64,000 nt of DNA from Streptomyces sp. RerS4 (GTDB lineage Bacteria; Actinomycetota; Actinomycetes; Streptomycetales; Streptomycetaceae). Both the position numbers and the translations under genes were made by a program. Positions 9,425 through 16,535 of this stretch are shown here, piece after piece (position 1 is the stretch's first letter; each line of letters starts with the position of its first letter). The stretch spans positions 4,636,501 through 4,700,500 of the forward strand of contig NZ_CP097322.1 in assembly GCF_023515955.1 (NCBI RefSeq). The letters run 5' to 3'. The notes under the pieces were generated by a model. It was not told the DNA's origin. It did no database searches and worked only from the letters and a program-made list of their open reading frames with translations.

Positions 9425-9590
9425 CTAGGGGGTGTCTTTCGGATCAGGCCGGGCTCGCGGTGGCCGGCACCGCGCCTCGCCGCGTTGTCGTCGGTCGCCG
9501 ACGCTCCGCGTCGACTCCCTCCTCCGCCTTGCGATGCACGGCACCCACCACCGCTCCCTGAGCCGGCCTGACCCGAAAGACACCCCCTAG
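9425..9590. mobile_element. 166-bp MITE-like element with CTAG ends (copy 1)
   Basis: Imperfect terminal inverted repeats: the left arm ctagggggtgtctttcgg continues to tcaggccgg, and the right arm read in reverse is the same for about 28 bp with one substitution. Both outer ends are CTAG (9425-9428 and 9587-9590). There is no open transposase frame inside. The arms share CTAGGnGGTGTC and CGGATCAGG with the second element at 25791-25873. The right CTAG supplies the TAG stop codon of sdhB. IS630/Tc1-type elements insert at TA, often inside CTAG, so a non-autonomous IS630-related element is a reasonable inference. It may also work as a terminator, since the whole unit can fold back. Confidence 0.7.
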
Positions 9591-10363
9591 CGCGTATCGG
9601 TCCGGCGGCGGATCCGGCTGCCGAGCCACACCAGGGGGTCGTACTTGCGGTCCACGGCCCGCTCCTTCAGCGGGATCAGGGCGTTGTCGGTGATCTTGAT
9701 GCCCTCCGGGCAGACCTCCGTACAGCACTTGGTGATGTTGCAGTAGCCCAGGCCGTGGTCCTCCTGCGCCGCCCGCTTGCGGTCCAGGCCCGCTTCCGCC
9801 GCCGCGTCCAGCGGGTGCATGTCCAGCTCGGCGACCCGCATCAGGAAGCGCGGCCCGGCGAAAGCCGTCTTGTTCTCCTCGTGGTCGCGCACCACATGAC
9901 AGGTGTCCTGGCACAGGAAGCACTCGATGCACTTGCGGAACTCCTGCGAGCGTTCCACGTCCACCTGGGCCATCCGGTACTCGCCCGCCGCCACGCCCTC
10001 CGGCGGCACGAAGGACGGCACCTCGCGCGCCTTGGCGTAGTTGAACGACACGTCCGTCACCAGGTCCCGCACCACCGGAAAGGCCCGCAACGGGGTGATC
10101 GTGACCGTCTCCTCCGGCGCGAAGACCGACATACGCGTCATGCACATCAGCCGGGGCCGCCCGTTGACCTCCGCACTGCACGAGCCGCACTTGCCGGCCT
10201 TGCAGTTCCACCGCACCGCCAGGTCCGGGGCCTGCGTGGCCTGGATGCGGTGCACGATGTCGAGGACCACCTCCCCGTCGTTCACCTCGACCGTGAAGTC
10301 CCGCAGTTCCCCGCTCTGCGCGTCGCCGCGCCAGACCCGGAAGGCGGCATCGTAAGCAGTCAC
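9587..10363 (-). CDS. sdhB: Succinate dehydrogenase iron-sulfur subunit
   Basis: Electron-transfer subunit of succinate:quinone oxidoreductase, 258 residues from the GTG at 10363, which overlaps the sdhA stop as GTGA. The N-terminal plant-type [2Fe-2S] domain has CKAGKCGSC plus the distal Cys in RLMC. The C-terminal domain carries CIECFLCQDTC and CNITKCCTEVCPEG for the 4Fe-4S and 3Fe-4S clusters. It passes electrons from the SdhA flavin to quinone through SdhC. The protein ends RRTDTR, and its TAG stop lies in the CTAG boundary of the neighbouring inverted-repeat element. Sequence style matches the actinobacterial Sdh1 type (Rv0247c-like, from memory) rather than the four-subunit type. Confidence 0.93.
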   Translation of the reverse strand: MTAYDAAFRVWRGDAQSGELRDFTVEVNDGEVVLDIVHRIQATQAPDLAVRWNCKAGKCGSCSAEVNGRPRLMCMTRMSVFAPEETVTITPLRAFPVVRDLVTDVSFNYAKAREVPSFVPPEGVAAGEYRMAQVDVERSQEFRKCIECFLCQDTCHVVRDHEENKTAFAGPRFLMRVAELDMHPLDAAAEAGLDRKRAAQEDHGLGYCNITKCCTEVCPEGIKITDNALIPLKERAVDRKYDPLVWLGSRIRRRTDTR

Positions 10364-12273
10364 CCGTACAGCTCCTCTTCGGCGAGGTACTTGGCCAGCT
10401 CTTCCTTCTCGAACAGCGCGAGCAGGTCGGGGCGGATGGGGTCGGTCCGGGTGCGTACGAGGACGATCCGGTCGGCCGCCGGATCGGCCGGCTCCGGCTC
10501 CACCGGCCGGCACAGCAGGTTCACCGGCCGCCACTCCCGCTCCATCGCCGGGCAGTCCTCCCGCGTGTGCCCGCCCCGGCTCTCCGTGCGCTCCAGCGCC
10601 GCGCGGGCCACGCACTCGCTGACCAGCAGCATGTTCCGCAGGTCCAGGGCCAGGTGCCAGCCGGGGTTGAACTGCCGGTGCCCCTCGACGCCGGCGCGGG
10701 CCGCCCGTACCCGCAGGGACGCCAGCCGCTCCAGGGCCTCGGCCATCTCCGCCTCCCGACGGATGATGCCGACCAGGTCGTTCATGGTCGTCTGGAGCTC
10801 CTGGTGCAGCGTGTACGGGTTCTCCGCGCCCTCGGCCGCCTGGAAGGGGGCCAGCGCCTCGGCCGCCGCCGCGTCCACCTCCTCCGGGGACACCTCGGCC
10901 CGTCCGGCGGACGCGGCGTGCTCCGCCGCGTGCAGTCCCGCCCGGCGGCCGAAGACCAGCAGGTCGGAGAGGGAGTTGCCGCCCAGCCGGTTCGAGCCGT
11001 GCATCCCGCCCGCGACCTCGCCGGCCGCGAACAGCCCCGGCACCCCGACGGCGGCGGCGCTCTCCGAGTCCACCGCGATCCCGCCCATCACGTAGTGGCA
11101 GGTCGGGCCGACCTCCATCGGCTCGGCGGTGATGTCCACGTCCGCCAGCTCCTTGAACTGGTGATACATGGAAGGGAGGCGCCGGCGGATCCTGTCCGCC
11201 GGCATCCGGGTCGCGATGTCCAGGAACACCCCGCCGTGCGGGGAGCCGCGACCCGCCTTCACCTCGGCGTTGATGGCCCGTGCCACCTCGTCGCGGGGCA
11301 GCAGTTCGGGCGGGCGCCGGTTGTGGTCGGGGTCCTCGTACCAGCGGTCGCCCTCCTCCTCGGACTGGGCGTACTTCTCCTTGAACACGTCCGGGACGTA
11401 GTCGAACATGAACCGCTTGCCCTCGGAGTTGCGCAGCACCCCGCCGTCGCCGCGCACCGACTCGGTGACGAGGATGCCCTTCACCGACGGCGGCCAGACC
11501 ATGCCCGTCGGGTGGAACTGCACGAACTCCATGTTCAGCAGCGGCGCCCCGGCGAGCAGGGCCAGCGCGTGGCCGTCGCCGGTGTACTCCCAGGAGTTGG
11601 AGGTGGTCTTGAAGGACTTGCCGATGCCGCCGGTGGCCAGCACCACGGCGGGCGCCTCCAGGACGAAGAACCGGCCCGACTCGCGCTCGTAGCAGAAGGC
11701 CCCCGAGACCCTCGGCCCGTCCTGCGCGCCGCGATCCTTCAACACCCTGGTGACCGTGCACTCCTGGAAGACCTTGAGCCGGGCCTCGTGGTCCCCGAAC
11801 TCCTTGAAGTCCTCCTGCTGGAGCTGGACGATCTTCTGCTGGAGGGTCCGGATCAGCTCCAGGCCCGTACGGTCGCCGACGTGCGCGAGCCGCGGGTACT
11901 CGTGGCCGCCGAAGTTGCGCTGCGAGATCCGCCCGTCGGGGGTGCGGTCGAAGAGCGCGCCCCAGGTCTCCAGTTCCCAGACCCGGTCCGGGGCCTCCTT
12001 CGCGTGCAGCTCCGCCATCCGCCACTGGTTGAGGAACTTGCCGCCGCGCATGGTGTCGCGGAAGTGGACCTGCCAGTTGTCGTGGTCGTTGACGTTGCCC
12101 ATGGAGGCGGCGATCCCGCCCTCCGCCATCACCGTGTGGGCCTTGCCGAAGAGGGACTTGCAGATCACGGCCGTACGGGCGCCCCGTTCGCGGGCCTCGA
12201 TCGCGGCCCGCAGCCCGGCGCCACCCGCCCCGACCACGACCACGTCCCACGCCTGCCGTTCCACCTGTGTCAT
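10360..12273 (-). CDS. sdhA: Succinate dehydrogenase/fumarate reductase flavoprotein subunit
   Basis: A 637-residue flavoprotein that oxidises succinate to fumarate with covalently bound FAD. It has the N-terminal dinucleotide-binding motif VVVVGAGGAGLRAA, the HTVMAEGGIAAS segment that usually carries the FAD-linking His, the substrate-binding PTGMVWPP region, GGIGKSFKTTSNSWEYTGDGHALA, and HGSNRLGGNSLSDLLVFGRRAG. The C-terminal helical domain is complete. It starts with ATG directly after sdhC (stop at 12275) and overlaps sdhB by four bases, indicating translational coupling. Length and motifs fit the actinobacterial Sdh1 flavoprotein. It should act at the cytoplasmic membrane in the TCA cycle and respiratory chain. 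Confidence 0.95.
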   Translation of the reverse strand: MTQVERQAWDVVVVGAGGAGLRAAIEARERGARTAVICKSLFGKAHTVMAEGGIAASMGNVNDHDNWQVHFRDTMRGGKFLNQWRMAELHAKEAPDRVWELETWGALFDRTPDGRISQRNFGGHEYPRLAHVGDRTGLELIRTLQQKIVQLQQEDFKEFGDHEARLKVFQECTVTRVLKDRGAQDGPRVSGAFCYERESGRFFVLEAPAVVLATGGIGKSFKTTSNSWEYTGDGHALALLAGAPLLNMEFVQFHPTGMVWPPSVKGILVTESVRGDGGVLRNSEGKRFMFDYVPDVFKEKYAQSEEEGDRWYEDPDHNRRPPELLPRDEVARAINAEVKAGRGSPHGGVFLDIATRMPADRIRRRLPSMYHQFKELADVDITAEPMEVGPTCHYVMGGIAVDSESAAAVGVPGLFAAGEVAGGMHGSNRLGGNSLSDLLVFGRRAGLHAAEHAASAGRAEVSPEEVDAAAAEALAPFQAAEGAENPYTLHQELQTTMNDLVGIIRREAEMAEALERLASLRVRAARAGVEGHRQFNPGWHLALDLRNMLLVSECVARAALERTESRGGHTREDCPAMEREWRPVNLLCRPVEPEPADPAADRIVLVRTRTDPIRPDLLALFEKEELAKYLAEEELYG

Positions 12274-12274
12274 A

Positions 12275-13099
12275 TCAGAAGATCCTCGGGTCGGTGAAGG
12301 CGCCGGTGGCCAGCAGGTACACGTAGAGGTCGCACAGGGCGACGCTGATCAGCGAGGCCCACGCGAGCTCCATGTGACGGGCGTTGAGCCGGCTGGTCCA
12401 GCCCCACAGGCGGTAGCGCACCGGGTGCTTCGAGAAGTGCTTGAGGCGGCCGCCCATGATGTGCCGGCAGGAGTGGCAGGACAGCGTGTAGGCCCAGATC
12501 AGCACGATGTTGACGAGGAACACCAGCGTCCCCACGCCCATGTGGCCCCACGCGTAGTGCTCGTCCCGGAAGGCCAGCACGGTGTCGTAGGTGAGGATGC
12601 CCGCGACCGGCACCGCCGCGTAGAAGAAGTAGCGGTGCAGGTTCTGGAGGATCAACGGGAAGCGGGTCTCACCCGTGTACGAGGCGTGCGGCTCGGCGAC
12701 GGCGCAGGCGGGCGGCGAGGCCCAGAACCCGCGGTAGTAGGCCTTCCGGTAGTAGTAGCAGGTCAGCCGGAAGCCGAGCGGGAAGACCAGGATCAGCAGG
12801 GCGGGGGACAGGCCCCACCAGCTGCCGAACAGGTCCCAGTTGGGACCGCCGCGCATCGTCTCGCAGTTCTCCGCCAGGCAGGGCGAGTAGAACGGCGAGA
12901 CGTACGGGGCCGCGTAGTAGTGGTCGTTGGCGAAGGCCCGCCAGGTCGAGTAGACGATGAAGGCGAGCAGCCCGGCGGCGGTGCCGGCGGGCGACAACCA
13001 CCACCGGTCGGTGCGCAGGTGCCGGGCCGCGATCGCGGCCCGCGAGGGGGCGTGTACGCCTGCGGGCCGCTGTCGGGGTGGTTCCGTGCCTGTGGCCAA
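12275..13099 (-). CDS. sdhC: Succinate dehydrogenase membrane anchor (single-subunit, five-helix type)
   Basis: Membrane anchor and quinone-site subunit of the SDH operon. I place the start at the TTG at 13099 (LATGTEPPRQRP) because a GGAG motif lies six bases upstream; further upstream the frame is low-complexity Pro/Arg. The 274-residue protein shows five hydrophobic segments, near GLLAFIVYSTW, LSPALLILVFPLGF, YFFYAAVPVAGIL, GTLVFLVNIVLIWAY and SLISVALCDLYVYLL. Conserved histidines (QNLHRYF, SCHSCRH) are candidates for haem ligands. No separate sdhD is present, so this one protein probably replaces the usual two anchors. It is first in the operon sdhC-sdhA-sdhB. Confidence 0.82.
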   Translation of the reverse strand: MATGTEPPRQRPAGVHAPSRAAIAARHLRTDRWWLSPAGTAAGLLAFIVYSTWRAFANDHYYAAPYVSPFYSPCLAENCETMRGGPNWDLFGSWWGLSPALLILVFPLGFRLTCYYYRKAYYRGFWASPPACAVAEPHASYTGETRFPLILQNLHRYFFYAAVPVAGILTYDTVLAFRDEHYAWGHMGVGTLVFLVNIVLIWAYTLSCHSCRHIMGGRLKHFSKHPVRYRLWGWTSRLNARHMELAWASLISVALCDLYVYLLATGAFTDPRIF

Positions 13100-13248
13100 A
13101 GGAAACTCCGCGGGGAGTGACGGGGGTGGCCCAGGAGGACCGGCCGCGCGGTGCGGCCGGTCCCGATGGGGTGGACGGGGACGTGGGCCGGGGCGCACGT
13201 CCGGGAGCTACGCGACGCGACGCTACGGCGCCACGGGGGGCGCGTACG

Positions 13249-13473
13249 TCATGGCGCGCGGCGGTCGCGCGCGCCGAGCCCCTCGTCGTCGCTGTCGGTC
13301 CACAGGGTGCTGTCGTACGGGGTGTCCGGGACGGGGACCATCGCCTCCCGGCCGGCCGGCCGGGTTGCGGGGGTCGGCGACTGCCGGGCGATGTCCTGCT
13401 CCAGCCGCTCCACCGAGCGGACCAGTTCGTTCAGGTTGCGTCGTACGGCGGTCAGATCGTCTTGCAGGGACAT
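13249..13473 (-). CDS. Small coiled-coil protein of unknown function
   Basis: A 74-residue protein starting MSLQDDLTAVRRNLNELV, with heptad-like spacing of Leu/Val (RSVERLEQDIAR) followed by a Pro-rich, acidic tail (TDSDDEGLG). The start is chosen at the ATG at 13473 because a GAGG site lies five bases upstream; the frame further upstream is not protein-like. I do not recognise a named family. It is 150 bp upstream of sdhC on the same strand and may be transcribed with the SDH operon or on its own. It could form a dimeric helix, but nothing points to a specific role. Confidence 0.6.
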   Translation of the reverse strand: MSLQDDLTAVRRNLNELVRSVERLEQDIARQSPTPATRPAGREAMVPVPDTPYDSTLWTDSDDEGLGARDRRAP

Positions 13474-13746
13474 GGTGACCTCACTTCCGCGGGTGCGATG
13501 GCATCGCTCACGGGCGCCTGCGAGTGTCGCGCCTCCCGTCCCCCGTTGTGAAGGGACGTGCAGCGATCGCCGGTGCGCAGACGGGTGCCGTGCGCCCCTC
13601 CCCGCCCCCATTGTCGTCCCTCGTACGGGGGACCGCCCGCCCGTGCCGCAACCCGGATTGGTCCGCACGGGTGGGGTTCGCGGCGTGGCGGGGGTGCGGT
13701 CCGCGGGAGCGGGTGGGCCGTCGATTTCAGTGGGTTCCGGCACCAG

Positions 13747-13782
13747 TGTGATCAGCTCCATATACCGCCGAACGTGATCACA
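13747..13782. promoter_or_regulatory. Inverted repeat TGTGATCA...TGATCACA upstream of the orphan binding lipoprotein
   Basis: Two perfectly inverted 8-bp arms (13747-13754 and 13775-13782) separated by 20 bp that contain an AT-rich catatacc patch resembling a -10 region. The right arm also forms the palindrome GTGATCAC. The repeat lies 62 bp before the ATG at 13845, in a 371-bp gap (13474-13844) without genes. Layout fits an operator flanking a promoter. The spacing is too long for a CRP-type site. Confidence 0.4.
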
Positions 13783-13844
13783 GCGCGCACCTTCACGCCC
13801 CCCGTTGTTCACGGCCCCCACGCCCCGCCCCGGAGGTACCACCC

Positions 13845-16172
13845 ATGACCCAGAGAAGGCGCCGGTCCTTGGCGCTCCTCACCTCGGGAGTCCTCGCACT
13901 GCCGCTCCTCGCGGGCTGCGGCGCGGGTGAGGACGAGGGCGGACCCGTCGCGGCCGGACAGGACATCGCGACGACGGCCCGCGACAAGGTGGCCGACGGC
14001 GGCGTGCTGCGCTGGGCCGTGGACACCCTCCCGCAGACCCTGAACTCCTTCCAGGCCGACGCCGACGCCACCACCAACCGCATCGCCGGCGCCGTGCTGC
14101 CGCAGCTGTTCACCCTCGACGCCAAGGGGCGGCCGGTGGCCAATCCGGACTACCTGGAGAAGGCCGAGGTCGTCGAGCGCGAACCCAAGCAGGTCGTGCT
14201 GTACAAGCTCAACCAGCAGGCGGTGTGGAGCGACGGCCGGGAGATCGGCGCGCCCGACTTCGTCGCCCAGTGGAGGGCGCTGAACGGCAAGGACTCGGCG
14301 TACTGGACCGCGCGCAACGCGGGCTACGAACGGATCGAGAAGATCGAACGCGGCAAGACCGACCTGGAGGTCAAGGTCACCTTCGTCAAGCCGTACGCGG
14401 ACTGGCGCGCGCTGTTCAGCCCGCTCTACCCCAAGCAGGTCATGGGCACCCCGGACGCCTTCAACGAGGGCGCCCGCGGCACCCTCAAGGTCACCGCCGG
14501 ACCCTTCAACCTCGGGGCCGTCGACAAGAAGAACGCCACCACGGCCCTGACCCGCAACCCGCGCTGGTGGGGGGCGCCCGCCAAGCTGGACACCCTCGTC
14601 CTGACGGCCGTGCCCCGGGCCGGCAGGCCGTCGGCGCTGGCCTCCGGGAAGGTCGACATCGCCGAGATCGACCGCGCCGGCGTCGACCGGATCGCGCTCG
14701 CCCACCGCGACGCGGGCCGCGTCGACGGCCGCCACGGGCCCGGCGCCACGCTCACGCCCGCCCAGGCCACCCTGTCCTGGGCGCTGGCCCACGGCCCCGA
14801 CGAGACCAAGGCCGTCGAGGAGCAGGAGAGCCGCCGCAAGAGCGCCGAGGCGGTCCGCAGGTACGCCGACGAGCAGAAGGCCCTGCGCGGCTTCACGGTC
14901 CGCAAGTCCCTGGAGCCGGTCTACACCCAGCTGGCCATGAACGGCACCTCCGGACCCCTGACCGACGAGCGGGTCCGTCGGGCCATCGCACGGGCCCTGG
15001 ACCGCAAGGCGCTCGCCGAGGCGGTCCTCAAGCCCCTCGGCCTGCCCGCGAAGCCCGTCGGCAGCCACCTGGCGCTGGCCGGGCAGCAGGCGTACGCGGA
15101 CAACAGCGACGCCCTCGGCGGCCAGGACACCCAGGCGGCCCAGGCCCTCCTCGCGGACGCGGGCTGGCGCAAGGGCGGCAAGCTCACCGAGCCCGTCGGC
15201 GCCAAGGCGGGCGCGCAGAGCGCCGAGAACTCCGCGCAGGACGACTCCAAGACCCCGGCGGGCCCCGGCACCGGCAACGACGGCCTCTACATCGTCGGCC
15301 AGGACGACGGGCGCAATGACGACGGGCGCAACGACGAACTGCGCTCCGCGACCGCGAACCTCCCCGCCGGAAAGGCAGGCGAGCGCCCCGACGGCGCCCT
15401 GCCCGAAGGCGTCCCGCCGATCCTGGCCCCCGGCTCGCTGGCCGCCGAGCAGGAGGAGCTCCTGCTGCGCCAGGCCGAGGCCCTCGACGACGGCAAGCGG
15501 GCCGCGGCCGAGGGGGCGGGGGAGGAGGGTGAGGGCGACGACGACAAGGAACCCGCGAAGTCCACCCCCGCGCCCGCACCCGCCCAGCAGAGCGTGCGCA
15601 CCTCCGGAGCCATGCTCGCCAAGGACGGCAAGCCGCTCAGCCTGCGCTTCGTCCTCCCGTCAGGACCCGGCTCGGAGGCGCTGCGCACCGTCGGTGACCG
15701 GATCTCCCGGATGCTGAAGCAGGTCGGCATCGCCACGGAGGTGAAGAAGGTCGCGGACGAGAGCTTCTTCAAGGACCACATCGCCTCGGGCCAGTACGAC
15801 CTGGCCCTCTACTCCTGGCCCGCGACGGCCTACCCGGCCACCGACGCCCGTCCGATCTTCGCGAAGCCGGAGCCGGCCGCCGACGGCTCGCTCCTCGTCG
15901 AACAGAACTACACCCGGGTCGGCACCGACCACATCGACCAGCTCTTCGACCAGGCGGTCGGCGAGCTGGACGAGGCGCAGGCCCGCGAGCTGATGCGCAA
16001 GGCGGACGCCCGTATCTGGGCAGCCGCCGGCTCCATCCCGCTCTACCAGCGCCCCGAGCTGGTCGCCACGAAGCCGAGCCTGGCCAACGCCGGCGCCTTC
16101 GGCCTCGGATCCCCCCGCTACCAGGACATCGGCTGGAAGAAGCCGCCCACCGCCAAGAACAAGAAGAAGTAG
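13845..16172 (+). CDS. Orphan ABC-transporter substrate-binding lipoprotein (SBP family 5) with acidic insert
   Basis: A 775-residue peptide/nickel-type binding lipoprotein. The signal peptide has an RRRRSLALL start (possibly Tat-compatible) and lipobox LLAGC with lipidated Cys25. SBP_bac_5 features include DGGVLRWAVDTLPQTLNSF near the N-terminus, VWSDGREIGAPDFVAQW and GPFNLGAVDKKNA. Residues about 450-585 are a low-complexity, Asp/Glu/Ala-rich insert (GDDDKEPAK, AEGAGEEGEGDDD) that splits the domain. The fold resumes at GKPLSLRFVLPSGPG and ends with the usual IPLYQRPELVATKP. It is well above family length (about 540) because of this insert and an extra helical stretch near 300-340. No permease genes adjoin it, so it may serve one of the Opp systems downstream. 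GGAGG seven bases before the ATG supports the start. Confidence 0.88.
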   Translation: MTQRRRRSLALLTSGVLALPLLAGCGAGEDEGGPVAAGQDIATTARDKVADGGVLRWAVDTLPQTLNSFQADADATTNRIAGAVLPQLFTLDAKGRPVANPDYLEKAEVVEREPKQVVLYKLNQQAVWSDGREIGAPDFVAQWRALNGKDSAYWTARNAGYERIEKIERGKTDLEVKVTFVKPYADWRALFSPLYPKQVMGTPDAFNEGARGTLKVTAGPFNLGAVDKKNATTALTRNPRWWGAPAKLDTLVLTAVPRAGRPSALASGKVDIAEIDRAGVDRIALAHRDAGRVDGRHGPGATLTPAQATLSWALAHGPDETKAVEEQESRRKSAEAVRRYADEQKALRGFTVRKSLEPVYTQLAMNGTSGPLTDERVRRAIARALDRKALAEAVLKPLGLPAKPVGSHLALAGQQAYADNSDALGGQDTQAAQALLADAGWRKGGKLTEPVGAKAGAQSAENSAQDDSKTPAGPGTGNDGLYIVGQDDGRNDDGRNDELRSATANLPAGKAGERPDGALPEGVPPILAPGSLAAEQEELLLRQAEALDDGKRAAAEGAGEEGEGDDDKEPAKSTPAPAPAQQSVRTSGAMLAKDGKPLSLRFVLPSGPGSEALRTVGDRISRMLKQVGIATEVKKVADESFFKDHIASGQYDLALYSWPATAYPATDARPIFAKPEPAADGSLLVEQNYTRVGTDHIDQLFDQAVGELDEAQARELMRKADARIWAAAGSIPLYQRPELVATKPSLANAGAFGLGSPRYQDIGWKKPPTAKNKKK

Positions 16173-16232
16173 TGACAAACGGGTGCCGAACAGGTTGACC
16201 CTCGGGTCACAACCTCAGAAGTGACTCAAGTT

Positions 16233-16263
16233 CCTTGCCCGCCGGCAGACCCGGCGGGCAAGG
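16233..16263. terminator. 13-bp perfect hairpin after the orphan binding lipoprotein
   Basis: Arms ccttgcccgccgg (16233-16245) and ccggcgggcaagg (16251-16263) pair perfectly around the loop cagac, 61 bp after the stop at 16172. There is no long T-run, which is common for actinobacterial terminators. The rest of the 363-bp gap (16173-16535) must hold the typA promoter, but I cannot place it. Confidence 0.75.
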
Positions 16264-16535
16264 TCGTGGGTACCCGTTGACCCGTGTGTATCCCGCGTAG
16301 AACCCCGTACGAACGCCGTACGAACCCCGCTCCGCCCACAGCCGCCACCCCCCGTCCGGACCCCACCCGGAAGCGGTCTGTGCTCAGTCGTCCGGCCTCT
16401 TGACAGACCCCCCGGCAGCCGGTTCCCGCCGGCCGACGTACGATGGGGTAAGGCCGTGGCAGGTTTTCCGCCCGGTCGAGGCGCGCGTGCCAGGCCGTAC
16501 GCGACGCCATCCACGATCCCGGGAGAAGCGCCGAA

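Noticed and set aside
9450..9560. Remnant transposase gene inside the 166-bp element
   Set aside because: The interior is about 110 bp with no recognisable transposase motif; it is too short to code for one.
9444..10211. Long open frames across sdhB, sdhA and many other genes on both strands
   Set aside because: They follow from high GC at third codon positions; composition is Arg/Pro/Gly/Ala-rich with no family motifs, while the opposite or shifted frame holds a recognised gene.
16400..16444. TTGACA (16400-16405) with TACGAT (16439-16444) as a typA promoter
   Set aside because: The spacer is 33 bp, far from the usual 16-19, so the two hexamers cannot be one promoter.
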